From Mycolicibacterium aromaticivorans JS19b1 = JCM 16368 (GTDB taxonomy: Bacteria > Actinomycetota > Actinomycetes > Mycobacteriales > Mycobacteriaceae): DNA of 64,000 nt. Shown piece after piece: positions 8,580-16,972 of this stretch (positions within the stretch are counted from its first letter, which is position 1; every line of letters begins with the position of its first letter). The DNA is taken from positions 5,394,001 to 5,458,000 of the forward strand of contig NZ_JALN02000001.1 of assembly GCF_000559085.1 (NCBI RefSeq), given 5' to 3'. The notes under the pieces were generated by a model. The model was not told the DNA's origin and searched no databases. It saw only the letters and a program-made list of their open reading frames with translations. A program made the translations under genes and the position numbers.

Positions 8580-10193
8580 TCACTGCGCCTTGAGCAGGTC
8601 GAAGCCCTTGTATCCAGCGGCGGCCACCTCATTGCAGATGTCCAGGTAGGTCCCGAATCCACCGATGAACAGCATGAATTGGCGGGGCTTACCCGGCACG
8701 TTCGCGCCCATGTACCAGGAGTTGGCTCTGGTGAACAGTGTCGCCTCAGCGCGCTGCGCACACTCCGCAATCCAGTTGTCGACAGCTTCGGTGCTCGGCT
8801 CGATGGCGTCGTAGCCGCAATCATCGAGGTACTCGATGGCGTCGGCGATCCAATTCACGTGGGCCTCGGCATGAAGGACCATGTTCGCCAAGACCGCGGG
8901 AGCACCCGGACCGGACACCAGGAACAGATTGGGGAACCCGTCGGTGCCCAATCCGAGGTAGGTGCGCGGTCCGTTCCCCCAATCGTCGACCAACCGCCGG
9001 CCACCGCGGCCGACAATGTCGATCTTCGCGAGTGTGCCGGTCATGGCGTCGAATCCGGTCGCCAAGACCAACGCGTCGATCTCGAAGTGGGCGTCAGAGG
9101 TGGCGATGCCGGTCTCGTCGATCGACTCGATCGGAGTCTTCTTCACGCTGACCAGAGTGACGTTGGGCCGGTTGAAGGTCTGGAAGTAGTTGGAGTCGGT
9201 GCAGATTCGCTTCGTGCCGATCGGATGGTCGTTCGGAATCAGAAGCTCCGCGAGCTCGGGATCGTCGATCACCGACCGGATCTTCTCTTCGTAGAACTTG
9301 CGCGCTTCCTCATTGGCCTCCAGGGAAACCATCTGGTCGGTGAAGGTCTTCGAGAACAGCACACCGCCGAGCTCCCAACGCTTTTCAAACGCGGCACGCC
9401 GTTCCTCGGGAGTCGCCTCCATGGTCAGCTTGGGATGCGCGACGTGCGGTGACCCGCCGCCGCTGCGCCATGACATCCGTCGTCGCTCGCCGTAGTTGGC
9501 CTTGGTATCGGCGACCTCCTCGGCCGTCAACGGCCGGTTGCCTGCCGGGACGCTGTAGTTCGGCGTGCGCTGGAAGACATACAGCTGCTCGGCTTGTTCG
9601 GCGATGATCGGTATGGATTGGACGCCTGAGGATCCCGTACCGATGACAGCAACCCGTTTGCCGGTGAAGTCGACGCCTTCGTGCGGCCAGTGCGCCGTGT
9701 GGTACACCTCGCCGCCGAAGGTGTCCAAACCGGTGAAGTCGGGGGTCATGGCGGCAGACAGTGGCCCGGTCGCCATCACGACGAATCGCGCGTCGACCTT
9801 CTCCTCGGTGTCGGTGCTCACGGTCCAGCGCAACGTCTGTTCGTCGAGCACGGCGCCCATCACACGGGTGTTGAAGGTGATATCGGAACGCAGATCGAGC
9901 TTGTCGGCGACCCAATTGATATAGGCCAGGATCTCCGACTGGGTGGCATATTTCTCGGTCCACGTCCATTCCTGCTGCAGCTCATCGGAAAACGAGTAGC
10001 AGTAGTCCACACTCTCGACGTCACACCGGGCGCCGGGGTAACGGTTGAAGTACCAGGTGCCACCCACGTCAGGTGCCCCCTCGAACACCCGGACGGACAG
10101 CCCCTGCGAGCGGAACTTGTGCAAGGCATACAGGCCAGCGAACCCGGCCCCGACCACAACGACATCTACGGAGGTCTTCGCTTCACTGCTCAC
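8580..10193 (-). CDS. Baeyer-Villiger-type flavin monooxygenase 1
   Basis: This 537-residue flavoprotein has two Rossmann motifs, VVGAGFAG near residue 13 and VIGTGSSG near 181. Between them is the Baeyer-Villiger fingerprint FGGEVYHTAHWP, matching F-x-G-x3-H-x3-W-P. Such enzymes use NADPH and oxygen to insert oxygen beside a ketone, giving esters or lactones, as in ring D or side-chain opening of steroids. GTG at 10193 is chosen over an ATG 63 bp upstream because a TACCGT -10 at 10206-10201, 30 bp from regulon site S3, puts the transcription start at this GTG; no ribosome site is visible, so the mRNA should be leaderless. It heads a four-gene operon with three SDRs. Confidence 0.87.
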   Translation of the reverse strand: MSSEAKTSVDVVVVGAGFAGLYALHKFRSQGLSVRVFEGAPDVGGTWYFNRYPGARCDVESVDYCYSFSDELQQEWTWTEKYATQSEILAYINWVADKLDLRSDITFNTRVMGAVLDEQTLRWTVSTDTEEKVDARFVVMATGPLSAAMTPDFTGLDTFGGEVYHTAHWPHEGVDFTGKRVAVIGTGSSGVQSIPIIAEQAEQLYVFQRTPNYSVPAGNRPLTAEEVADTKANYGERRRMSWRSGGGSPHVAHPKLTMEATPEERRAAFEKRWELGGVLFSKTFTDQMVSLEANEEARKFYEEKIRSVIDDPELAELLIPNDHPIGTKRICTDSNYFQTFNRPNVTLVSVKKTPIESIDETGIATSDAHFEIDALVLATGFDAMTGTLAKIDIVGRGGRRLVDDWGNGPRTYLGLGTDGFPNLFLVSGPGAPAVLANMVLHAEAHVNWIADAIEYLDDCGYDAIEPSTEAVDNWIAECAQRAEATLFTRANSWYMGANVPGKPRQFMLFIGGFGTYLDICNEVAAAGYKGFDLLKAQ

Positions 10194-10236
10194 GCGCCGA
10201 ACGGTAAGCGGTTCCAAGGCTTCGGTACGAGGTCTC

Positions 10237-10251
10237 TCCCGGTCACCGGAC
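10237..10251. promoter_or_regulatory. Regulon site S3, shared by two divergent promoters
   Basis: The site reads TCCCG-GTCAC-CGGAC. Leftward, TACCGT at 10206-10201 is 30 bp away and 7 bp from the GTG of the Baeyer-Villiger gene. Rightward, GAGAAT at 10283-10288 is 31 bp away and 7 bp from the ATG of the reductase gene. One palindrome thus appears to serve two leaderless promoters. Confidence 0.6.
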
Positions 10252-10295
10252 GCCAAGACGGCGTCTGCCGGGCATCGCGCCGGAGAATCGATCCC

Positions 10296-11375
10296 ATGTC
10301 CAACGTCGACAACGGCAGTGAAGTGGTCACCCCGGGACGGGGTGTAGTGGTGACGGTAGCCGATGTCATACCGGAGGGCTCCGACGCGATGTCACTGGTA
10401 TTCGCAATTCCCGACGACCACCATGACCGGTTCGTCTATCGGCCCGGACAGTTCCTGACGCTTCGGGTACCCAGCCGACAGACCGGCTCGGTGGCGCGAT
10501 GCTATTCGCTGGCGAGCTCGCCGCACACCGATTCCGCACCCAAGGTCACAGTGAAACGGACCGCCGACGGGTACGCATCGAACTGGCTGTGCGACAACAT
10601 ATCTCCAGGGGACTCCATCGAGGTGCTACCACCTTCGGGGGCATTCACTCCGGCCGACCTCGATGAAGACTTCCTGCTGTGGGCGGCTGGCAGCGGTATC
10701 ACGCCCGTGATTTCGATTCTGAAATCCGTGCTGGCAGCTGGTACTGGCCGAGTTGTGCTGTGCTATGCCAACCGCGATGAGCGCTCGGTTATTTTCGCCG
10801 ACGAGTTGCGCCAACTGGCCGCCCGATACGCCGGGAGGTTGACGGTGCTGCACTGGCTGGAATCCGTGCAAGGTCTCCCCACCCGCACGCAGATGAGTGG
10901 GTTCGCCCACACGGTTCTGGCGGGTTCTGCGACGGTGCAGTCGTTCATCTGCGGGCCTGCGCCGTTCATGGCGATGATCAAAGACGCTCTCGCCGAGGCG
11001 GGCATGGCACGCGAACAGGTCCATCTCGAAATCTTTCAATCCCTCACGGGTGACCCGTTCACCGACGATATCGCGGCGACACAAGTCGGTCCCGGCGATG
11101 GCGACGCCGTCAGCGTGCTCCTGGACCTGCACGGCGAGAGCCACCGATTGCGGTGGCCGCGACGAGCGACGTTGGTGGACACCATGATCGCCGCCGGCGT
11201 CGACGTGCCCTACTCATGCAAGGAGGGCCGTTGCGGGTCGTGCGCGGCAACCGTGGTGCGCGGCGAGGTGGACATGGCCACCTGCGACATTCTCGAGCCC
11301 GAGGATCTGGCCGACGGCGTGATCCTGGCCTGCCAAGCCCGACCGGTCTCCGATGACCTGCACATCGAGTTCTGA
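10296..11375 (+). CDS. kshB: KshB-like 3-ketosteroid 9-alpha-hydroxylase reductase
   Basis: This 359-residue protein is the length of mycobacterial KshB and has its three parts in order. They are a flavin domain with RCYSL near residues 68-72, an NAD domain (AAGSGITP; FICGPAPFM), and a C-terminal plant-type [2Fe-2S] ferredoxin domain with Cys308, Cys313, Cys316 and Cys346. It would pass electrons from NADH to a Rieske oxygenase, most likely the KshA-like enzyme at 38452-39600, 28 kb away. ATG 10296 is supported by a GAGAAT -10 ending 7 bp upstream and no ribosome site. It could equally serve another oxygenase, since such reductases are promiscuous. Confidence 0.85.
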   Translation: MSNVDNGSEVVTPGRGVVVTVADVIPEGSDAMSLVFAIPDDHHDRFVYRPGQFLTLRVPSRQTGSVARCYSLASSPHTDSAPKVTVKRTADGYASNWLCDNISPGDSIEVLPPSGAFTPADLDEDFLLWAAGSGITPVISILKSVLAAGTGRVVLCYANRDERSVIFADELRQLAARYAGRLTVLHWLESVQGLPTRTQMSGFAHTVLAGSATVQSFICGPAPFMAMIKDALAEAGMAREQVHLEIFQSLTGDPFTDDIAATQVGPGDGDAVSVLLDLHGESHRLRWPRRATLVDTMIAAGVDVPYSCKEGRCGSCAATVVRGEVDMATCDILEPEDLADGVILACQARPVSDDLHIEF

Positions 11376-11392
11376 GCCCGCCGACAACAGTT

Positions 11393-11407
11393 TTCCGCTG
11401 ACCGGGA
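11393..11407 (+). promoter_or_regulatory. Regulon site S4 upstream of the second triad
   Basis: The site reads TTCCG-CTGAC-CGGGA, one of the best matches. CACGAT at 11438-11443 lies exactly 30 bp beyond. A start near 11450 leaves a leader of about 25 bases with AGGACC ahead of the ATG at 11475. Confidence 0.6.
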
Positions 11408-11474
11408 ACCGTTGCCGCAATCCCCGCACCACCGGTACACGATCGACGGCACCCAGCGACGATAGGACCAGATG

Positions 11475-12668
11475 ATGACTGAGCGGGTAATCGACCGGGT
11501 GCGCCAGATCGCCGAGGAACTGCGCGGCCAGGCCACTGAGGGTGAGAAGGTCGGCAAGCTCACTGACGAGACCGTGAAGCTGATGAAGTCGGCGGGAAAC
11601 ATCCGCCTGCTTCAGCCGAAGATTCACGGCGGGCTGGAAGTTCATCCGCGCGAATTCGCAGAGACGGTCATGGCCACTGCCGCGCTCGACCCGGCCGCCG
11701 GCTGGATCAACGGCGTGGTCGGTGTGCACCCCTATCAGTTGGCGTATGCCGATCCCAAGGTCGCCGCCGAGGTGTGGGCCGATGACGTCGACACCTGGGT
11801 CGCGTCGCCCTACGCGCCACAGGGCGTCGCAACGCCGGTCGACGGCGGTTACATCTTCACCGGCAGATGGCAATTCAGCTCTGGCACCGACCACTGTGAC
11901 TGGATCTTCCTCGGTGCGATGCTCGGTGACGCCGAGGGCAAACCGCTGATGCCGCCGCAGATGCCGCCGCAGATGCTGCACATGGTCCTCCCCCGCCGGG
12001 ACTACGAGATCGTCGAGGATTCCTGGAACGTCGTCGGACTGCGCGGCACCGGTTCCAAGGACGTCATCGTCAAAGACGCGTTCGTGCCGTCCTACCGCAC
12101 GATGGATGCGACGAAGGTCATGGACGGCACCGCGCAGCGCGAAGCCGGAATGACCGACACGCTCTACCTGATGCCGTGGTCGACCATGTTCCCGCTGGGG
12201 ATCAGCGCCGCGACCATCGGGATCGCCGAGGGCGCACTGGCCGCCGCGCTGGACTACCAGCGCGAGCGGGTCAGCGCCAGCGGGGTGGCGATCAAGGACG
12301 ACCCCTACGTCATGTACGCCATCGGGGAGGCGGCCGCCGACATCAACGCCGCGCGGCAGGAATTGCTCGCCAACGCCGACCGCATCTACGACATGGTCGA
12401 CGCGGGCAAGGAGGTCTCATTCGAGGATCGGGCGGCGGGTCGACGGAGCCAGGTTCGCGCGGTGTGGCGCGCGGTGTCAGCGGTCGACGAGATCTTCGCC
12501 CGCTGCGGTGGCAATGCGGCACGGATGGACAAGCCGCTGCAACGGTATTGGCGTGATGTGCACGTCGGTCAGGCGCACGCGATCCACGTTCCCGGAACGG
12601 TCTACCACGCCTCCGCACTGAGCTCGCTCGGTGTGGATCCGCAGGGACCGCTCCGGGCGATGATCTGA
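11475..12668 (+). CDS. HsaA-like flavin-dependent monooxygenase, oxygenase component, copy 2
   Basis: This 397-residue enzyme is a close paralogue of the protein at 119-1300, with long identical blocks such as GGLEVHPREFAETVMA and FSSGTDHCDWIFLGA. It is four residues longer because a 12-bp unit at 11949-11960 is repeated exactly at 11961-11972, doubling the residues MPPQ. The duplicated block precedes MLHM, on the surface-exposed side of the family's middle domain by analogy (inference). ATG 11475 is preferred over the adjoining ATG 11472, matching copy 1. It needs reduced flavin from a reductase that is not seen here. The two copies may act on different ring substrates or be redundant. Confidence 0.85.
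   Translation: MTERVIDRVRQIAEELRGQATEGEKVGKLTDETVKLMKSAGNIRLLQPKIHGGLEVHPREFAETVMATAALDPAAGWINGVVGVHPYQLAYADPKVAAEVWADDVDTWVASPYAPQGVATPVDGGYIFTGRWQFSSGTDHCDWIFLGAMLGDAEGKPLMPPQMPPQMLHMVLPRRDYEIVEDSWNVVGLRGTGSKDVIVKDAFVPSYRTMDATKVMDGTAQREAGMTDTLYLMPWSTMFPLGISAATIGIAEGALAAALDYQRERVSASGVAIKDDPYVMYAIGEAAADINAARQELLANADRIYDMVDAGKEVSFEDRAAGRRSQVRAVWRAVSAVDEIFARCGGNAARMDKPLQRYWRDVHVGQAHAIHVPGTVYHASALSSLGVDPQGPLRAMI
11949..11972 (+). repeat. Perfect 12-bp tandem duplication inside monooxygenase copy 2
   Basis: The unit ATGCCGCCGCAG occurs twice without mismatch. Copy 1 of the gene has a single unit. The repeat keeps the reading frame and explains the whole length difference between the two proteins. 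Confidence 0.97.
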
Positions 12669-12679
12669 GGCGGAGAAGC

Positions 12680-13588
12680 ATGCGTCTGATCAAAGGGCTG
12701 GGCTACGTCGCCGTGGCCGCCTCCGATATCGAACGCTGGCGGCATTTCGCGTTCGGCGTTCTCGGTTTTGCCCAGGGCAAGGGTTCTGATGCCTCGGCGC
12801 TGTACCTGCGGATGGACGAGCGGGCCGCGCGCATCATCGTCGTCCCCGGTGATGTCGACAAGATCGTCACGGTCGGATGGGAGGTGCGCGACCACGCCGA
12901 CCTGGAGCGGGTCAAAACCTCGCTCGATTCCGCCGGGGTCCCGTTCAAGCAACTGTCCCTGCAGGAAGCCGACAGCAGGCGCGTCGAGGAAGCGATCACC
13001 TTCGAAGATCCCGCCGGAACCTCGCTCGAGGTCTTCCACGGTGCGGTCCTCGACCACTCCCCCGTCGTGACCCCGTTCGGCGCCCGATTCGTCACCGGCA
13101 ATCAGGGACTGGGCCACGTCGTGCTGCCGGCCCTCGACGTCGACGGAGCGTTCGCGTTCTACACCGACGTCCTGGGGTTCACGTCCCGCGGCGCGTTCCG
13201 GGTCCCTGCGCCGCCCGAGTTCGGGCCGATCCGGGTGCGTTTCATGGGTGTCAACCAACGACACCACAGTTTGGCGATATGTCCCGCGCAAACGGTTCGC
13301 GATCCCGGGCTCATCCACCTGATGGTCGAGGTCGACTCGCTTGACACGGTGGGCCAGGCGCTGGATCGGGTGAATGCCGAGGGCTTTGCACTATCGTCGA
13401 CCCTGGGTCGGCACACCAACGACAAGATGGTGTCGTTCTACGTGCGCGCGCCCGGCGATTGGGACATCGAATTCGGCACCGAAGGGATGCGAGTCGACGA
13501 AATGTACTACACCGCAGAGGAAATCACCGCTGACAGCTACTGGGGGCATCAGTGGGTGTCCGATCTTCCGGCGGCCATGCGTCCATGA
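12680..13588 (+). CDS. HsaC/BphC-like extradiol ring-cleavage dioxygenase, copy 2
   Basis: This 302-residue protein is the paralogue of 1314-2222, exactly equal in length with the iron ligands at the same positions: His146, His213 and Glu264. The two differ mainly in surface residues, for example CPAQTVRDPGL here against APAMHQRDPGL in copy 1, near the active-site histidines. It follows the monooxygenase by 11 bp with GGAGAA as ribosome site, and its stop overlaps the next ATG by 4 bp. Meta cleavage of the catechol made by the preceding enzyme is the expected reaction. Confidence 0.87.
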   Translation: MRLIKGLGYVAVAASDIERWRHFAFGVLGFAQGKGSDASALYLRMDERAARIIVVPGDVDKIVTVGWEVRDHADLERVKTSLDSAGVPFKQLSLQEADSRRVEEAITFEDPAGTSLEVFHGAVLDHSPVVTPFGARFVTGNQGLGHVVLPALDVDGAFAFYTDVLGFTSRGAFRVPAPPEFGPIRVRFMGVNQRHHSLAICPAQTVRDPGLIHLMVEVDSLDTVGQALDRVNAEGFALSSTLGRHTNDKMVSFYVRAPGDWDIEFGTEGMRVDEMYYTAEEITADSYWGHQWVSDLPAAMRP

Positions 13589-15054
13589 CAGTCGACGATG
13601 ACGTCAGCCCGGTCCCCGCATCGACGATCGACCATTGGGACCACGAGGCCGATGTGGTCATCGTCGGCTACGGAATCGCCGGTGCGGCGGCGGCGGTGGA
13701 AGCGGCGCGTGGCGGCGCCGATGTGCTGGTGCTCGAACGCACCGGGTCGTGGGGTGGCGCCGCGGCGATGGCCGGTGGCTTCATCTACCTGGGCGGCGGT
13801 ACCCCGATCCAGAAGGCCTGTGGTTTCGAGGATTCGCCGTCGAACATGGCGGCCTTCCTCAACGTGGCGATGGGGCCGGGGGCTGATGAAGCCCGCATCG
13901 CGGACTACTGCGATGGCAGCCTGGAGCACTTCGACTGGCTGACGGACTGCGGTGTGCCGTTCAAGCCGGAGTTCTGGGGTGAGCCCGGGTGGGAGCCGCC
14001 CGGCGACCAGGGTCTGATGTTCACCGGCGGCGAGAACGCCTACCCGTTCAACACGATTGCCGAACCCGCTCCGCGCGGCCATATCCCGCAGATGACCGGC
14101 AAAGTCGCCGGCGAGAAGAGCGGCGGCTTCATGTTGATGAAGCCGCTGGTCGAAACCGCCACCTCGCTCGGCGTGCGGGCGGTCTACGACGTGCGGGCGC
14201 AGACGCTGATCGTCGAATCCGACGGCCGGGTGGCAGGAGTGCTGGCGCGCCAATACGGCGAGACGGTGCGGGTGCGGGCCAGGCGCGGGGTCATGCTGGC
14301 CGCCGGCAGCTTCGCCTACAGCGAGTCGATGGTCAAGCAGTTCGCCCCGGCCATCGCGGGACGCCCCGCCGCGTCCATCGAACAGCACGACGGCCGCGCG
14401 ATCCGGATGGCGCAGGCACTCGGCGCGGACCTGGCACACATGGACGCCACCGAGGTGGCGTTCCTGATCGATCCGCAGCAGACCGTGCGCGGCGTTCTCG
14501 TCAACGGCCTCGGTCAGCGCTACGTCCCCGAGGACATGTACTCCGGCCGGATCGGGCAGTTGACGCTGTACCGGCAGCAGGACACCGCCTACCTGATCAT
14601 CGACGGCGACGCACAAGAGGACGCGATGGCGGCGACATCGGCCACGCCGTTCCTCAAGCGGCCAGCGACGTGGGTATGCGAAACGGTCGCCGAGCTGGAG
14701 GCCGAGATCGGTCTCCCGGTCGGCTCCCTTCAGGCGACGATCGGCGCCTACAACGCGGCGGCCGCGCGCGGCGAGGATCCGTTGCTGCACAAGAAGCCGG
14801 AGTGGATCAAGCCGGTCGGTGTCCCGGTCGGCGCCATCGACCTGCGAGCCAGCTGCGGCGGTTTCACGCTCGGCGGCCTGATGACCTCATTGAACGGCGA
14901 AGTGCTCCACGTCAGCGGCAACCCGATCCCCGGCCTGTTCGCGGCCGGCCGCTGCACCGCGGGCCTGGCGGCATGGGGCTATGCCAGCGGTGTTTCACTC
15001 GGTGACGGCAGTTTCTACGGCCGTCGAGCCGGTCGCGCCGTAGCCAAGGCCTGA
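13585..15054 (+). CDS. KstD-like FAD-dependent dehydrogenase, triad copy 2
   Basis: This 489-residue flavoprotein is the paralogue of 2224-3681, with VIVGYGIAGAAA at the FAD-binding strand, RTGSWGGAAAMAGG and the C-terminal GLFAAGRCTAGLAAWGYASG. Like copy 1 it lacks the STYPG catalytic segment of true ketosteroid dehydrogenases. The ATG at 13585 forms an ATGA overlap with the dioxygenase stop, and starting upstream would add a tail not shared with copy 1. It ends the second triad operon; a GC-rich hairpin follows. Its exact reaction is unknown. Confidence 0.8.
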   Translation: MTVDDDVSPVPASTIDHWDHEADVVIVGYGIAGAAAAVEAARGGADVLVLERTGSWGGAAAMAGGFIYLGGGTPIQKACGFEDSPSNMAAFLNVAMGPGADEARIADYCDGSLEHFDWLTDCGVPFKPEFWGEPGWEPPGDQGLMFTGGENAYPFNTIAEPAPRGHIPQMTGKVAGEKSGGFMLMKPLVETATSLGVRAVYDVRAQTLIVESDGRVAGVLARQYGETVRVRARRGVMLAAGSFAYSESMVKQFAPAIAGRPAASIEQHDGRAIRMAQALGADLAHMDATEVAFLIDPQQTVRGVLVNGLGQRYVPEDMYSGRIGQLTLYRQQDTAYLIIDGDAQEDAMAATSATPFLKRPATWVCETVAELEAEIGLPVGSLQATIGAYNAAAARGEDPLLHKKPEWIKPVGVPVGAIDLRASCGGFTLGGLMTSLNGEVLHVSGNPIPGLFAAGRCTAGLAAWGYASGVSLGDGSFYGRRAGRAVAKA

Positions 15055-15062
15055 CGGCCGTA

Positions 15063-15080
15063 CCGCCCCTCTGAGGGCGG
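15063..15080 (+). terminator. GC hairpin after the second triad
   Basis: CCGCCC and GGGCGG form a 6-bp stem around a 6-base loop 9 bp after the flavoprotein stop. There is no T run, which is common for mycobacterial terminators, so termination is plausible but unproven. Confidence 0.35.
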
Positions 15081-15163
15081 CGGTCCTCCCCCACACCTCG
15101 CTATGCCTTCACCGATCTGTCCGCGTGTTCGTGTGACAGCGCACACACCGCCGTGCTACAACT

Positions 15164-15182
15164 ATATGACTATTAGTTATAT
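15164..15182. promoter_or_regulatory. AT-rich 19-bp palindrome, probable operator of the IclR gene
   Basis: ATATGACTATTAGTTATAT is a palindrome with one mismatched pair, strikingly AT-rich in a GC-rich region. It lies 37 bp before the IclR start codon at 15219, where an autoregulatory operator would sit. It does not resemble the GC-rich regulon motif seen elsewhere in the window. Confidence 0.55.
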
Positions 15183-15218
15183 GCCTGGTTGGCATGCCGC
15201 TGAGACTGGGAGGCCTTC

Positions 15219-16052
15219 ATGACACTGACTGTCGAGAAGTCGGGCGAGACACCGAGCGCCGTCATTGACCGGATTTCGCTGGTCTTGGACTCATTCGACG
15301 GTCCGGGTCGACTGACGCTCGCGCAGATCGTCCGTCGAACGGGCCTCCCGCGGTCGTCGGCGCACCGCATGCTCGAGCGCCTCGTCGCATTGCGCTGGCT
15401 GCGCCGCGACGGCCGCGACTACGAACTCGGGATGCGGCTGGTCGAACTGGGATCGTTGGCACTGCATCAAGATCGCATCCATCGGGCCGCCATCCCACTA
15501 CTGCGCGACCTGCACCGGGCAACGGGGCTCGTCGTGCACCTGGCGGTTCTCGACGGCTCCGATGTGGTGTACCTGGAGAAGATCGGTGAGCAACTGGGAG
15601 CGGCGATCCCGACTCGCGTCGGCAGTCGGCAGCCGGCCCACTGCACGGCGATCGGCAAAGCGATCCTCGCCGACAAGGACGTCACCGAGGTTGACCTGTC
15701 CGACCGCAAGACCCGGTTTTCGATCGCCACCGCTCCGCAGCTGGCCGCCGAGATGGCCAAGGTTCGCGCGCACGGCGTGGCCTTCGAACGTGAAGAGTCG
15801 CTGCCCGGCTTCGGGTGCGTAGCGGCGCCCATCGGCCCGGACGGTCACGCGGTGGCAGCAGTCTCGGTGTGTGGACCGATGAATCGGATGGCCTTCGACA
15901 GCCGACTGGTGGCACCGGTGAGAATGACGGCCATGGCTATCTGGCGAAGCGCCGAGGGCGGTCCGGACCGAGTCGCTCCCACGCTGCAGCCGCTTCGTCC
16001 ACTGCGCACCGGCCCCGCGCCCCGCCCCATCGGGCGTCTGCAGCCGGCGTGA
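15219..16052 (+). CDS. IclR-family transcriptional regulator
   Basis: This 277-residue protein has the standard IclR layout. An N-terminal winged helix-turn-helix occupies about residues 22-80, with LAQIVRRTGLPRSSAHRMLERL as recognition region, followed by an effector-binding GAF-like domain (HLAVLDGSDVVYLEKIG; CTAIGKAILA; EESLPGFGCVAAPI). GGGAGG precedes the ATG. Family members commonly control aromatic or steroid catabolism as activators or repressors, binding short inverted repeats. Its stop overlaps the GTG of the esterase (GTGA). It is one candidate for the regulator behind the twelve-site motif, but the sequence alone cannot show this. Confidence 0.88.
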   Translation: MTLTVEKSGETPSAVIDRISLVLDSFDGPGRLTLAQIVRRTGLPRSSAHRMLERLVALRWLRRDGRDYELGMRLVELGSLALHQDRIHRAAIPLLRDLHRATGLVVHLAVLDGSDVVYLEKIGEQLGAAIPTRVGSRQPAHCTAIGKAILADKDVTEVDLSDRKTRFSIATAPQLAAEMAKVRAHGVAFEREESLPGFGCVAAPIGPDGHAVAAVSVCGPMNRMAFDSRLVAPVRMTAMAIWRSAEGGPDRVAPTLQPLRPLRTGPAPRPIGRLQPA

Positions 16053-16972
16053 CTCTCGACCCTCAGATCGCCGGCCTGATCGACACGCTCGACTCCGGGT
16101 TCCCACCCGTGCACACGATGACTGGCGCCCAAGCGCGCGCCGCCATCCGCGCCCGTTTTGTGCCGAACCCGAATCCCGAACCGGTGTCGCACGTCGTCGA
16201 TCGCCAGATCGAGGTCGCGGGCGGCAGCGTGGGTGTCCGCATCTACCGGCCCGAGTCCGATGAGCCGCTGCCGATACTCGTGTATGCCCACGGTGGCGGG
16301 TTCGTATTCTGCGACCTCGACAGTCACGACGGCTTATGCCGCAACCTCGCCAATTCGATTCCGGCCGTGGTGGTCTCGGTCGACTATCGGCTGGCACCCG
16401 AGCACCGATGGCCCACCGCTGCCGAAGACGTCTTCGCCGCCACCCGGTGGGCAGCGTCGCATGCGGCCGAACTCGGCGGCGATCCCGGCCGGATCGCGGT
16501 GGGCGGGGACAGCGCGGGCGGAAACCTTGCGGCAGTCACCGCGGTGATGGCCCGAGATCGTGACTCCGTGGCCATCGCCGCGCAGTTGCTGCTCTATCCA
16601 GTGATCGCCGCCGACTTCGACACCGAGTCCTACCGGCGTTTCGGCCGCGGCTACTACAATCCGCGCCCGGCGCTGCAATGGTATTGGGATCAGTACGTGC
16701 CTGCGGTCACCGACCGTCAGCATCCGTACGCCTCGCCACTTCAGGCGGATCTGACCGGGCTGCCGCCCGCCGTCGTGGTGGTGGCCGGGCACGACCCGCT
16801 GCGCGACGAAGGCAACGCCTACGCGAATGCCTTGACCGCCGTGGGCGTTCCGACCACCCGATGCTCCTATGACGGCGGCATCCACGGTTTCATGACGATG
16901 CCGATGCTCGACGTCGCCCACCAGGCCCGTCGGGAGGCCGGCCGCGCGTTAGGTGAGCTGCTCCGACGCTGA
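16049..16972 (+). CDS. Alpha/beta hydrolase of the hormone-sensitive-lipase type
   Basis: This 307-residue esterase has the family's HGGG oxyanion motif near residue 82, the nucleophile in GDSAGG (Ser about 155), the acid in HDPLRDEG and the histidine in GGIHGF (about 279). It could hydrolyse esters or lactones made by the Baeyer-Villiger enzymes; it lacks the pattern of HsaD-type C-C hydrolases. GTG 16049 is chosen because it gives the 4-bp GTGA overlap with the IclR stop and removes a long unrelated N-terminus. The last 24 bp overlap the convergent reductase gene. Confidence 0.85.
   Translation: MTLDPQIAGLIDTLDSGFPPVHTMTGAQARAAIRARFVPNPNPEPVSHVVDRQIEVAGGSVGVRIYRPESDEPLPILVYAHGGGFVFCDLDSHDGLCRNLANSIPAVVVSVDYRLAPEHRWPTAAEDVFAATRWAASHAAELGGDPGRIAVGGDSAGGNLAAVTAVMARDRDSVAIAAQLLLYPVIAADFDTESYRRFGRGYYNPRPALQWYWDQYVPAVTDRQHPYASPLQADLTGLPPAVVVVAGHDPLRDEGNAYANALTAVGVPTTRCSYDGGIHGFMTMPMLDVAHQARREAGRALGELLRR

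Noticed and set aside
9681..10295. In-frame upstream extension of the KshB-like protein.
   Set aside because: It overlaps the divergent Baeyer-Villiger gene and the S3 promoter region, and KshB proteins have no such extension.
119..15054. The duplicated triads might be an assembly artefact.
   Set aside because: The copies differ throughout at DNA level, including junctions and promoters, so both are real.
15815..16048. In-frame upstream extension of the first esterase.
   Set aside because: It lies wholly within the IclR coding region; the GTGA overlap at 16049 gives a normal-length esterase.
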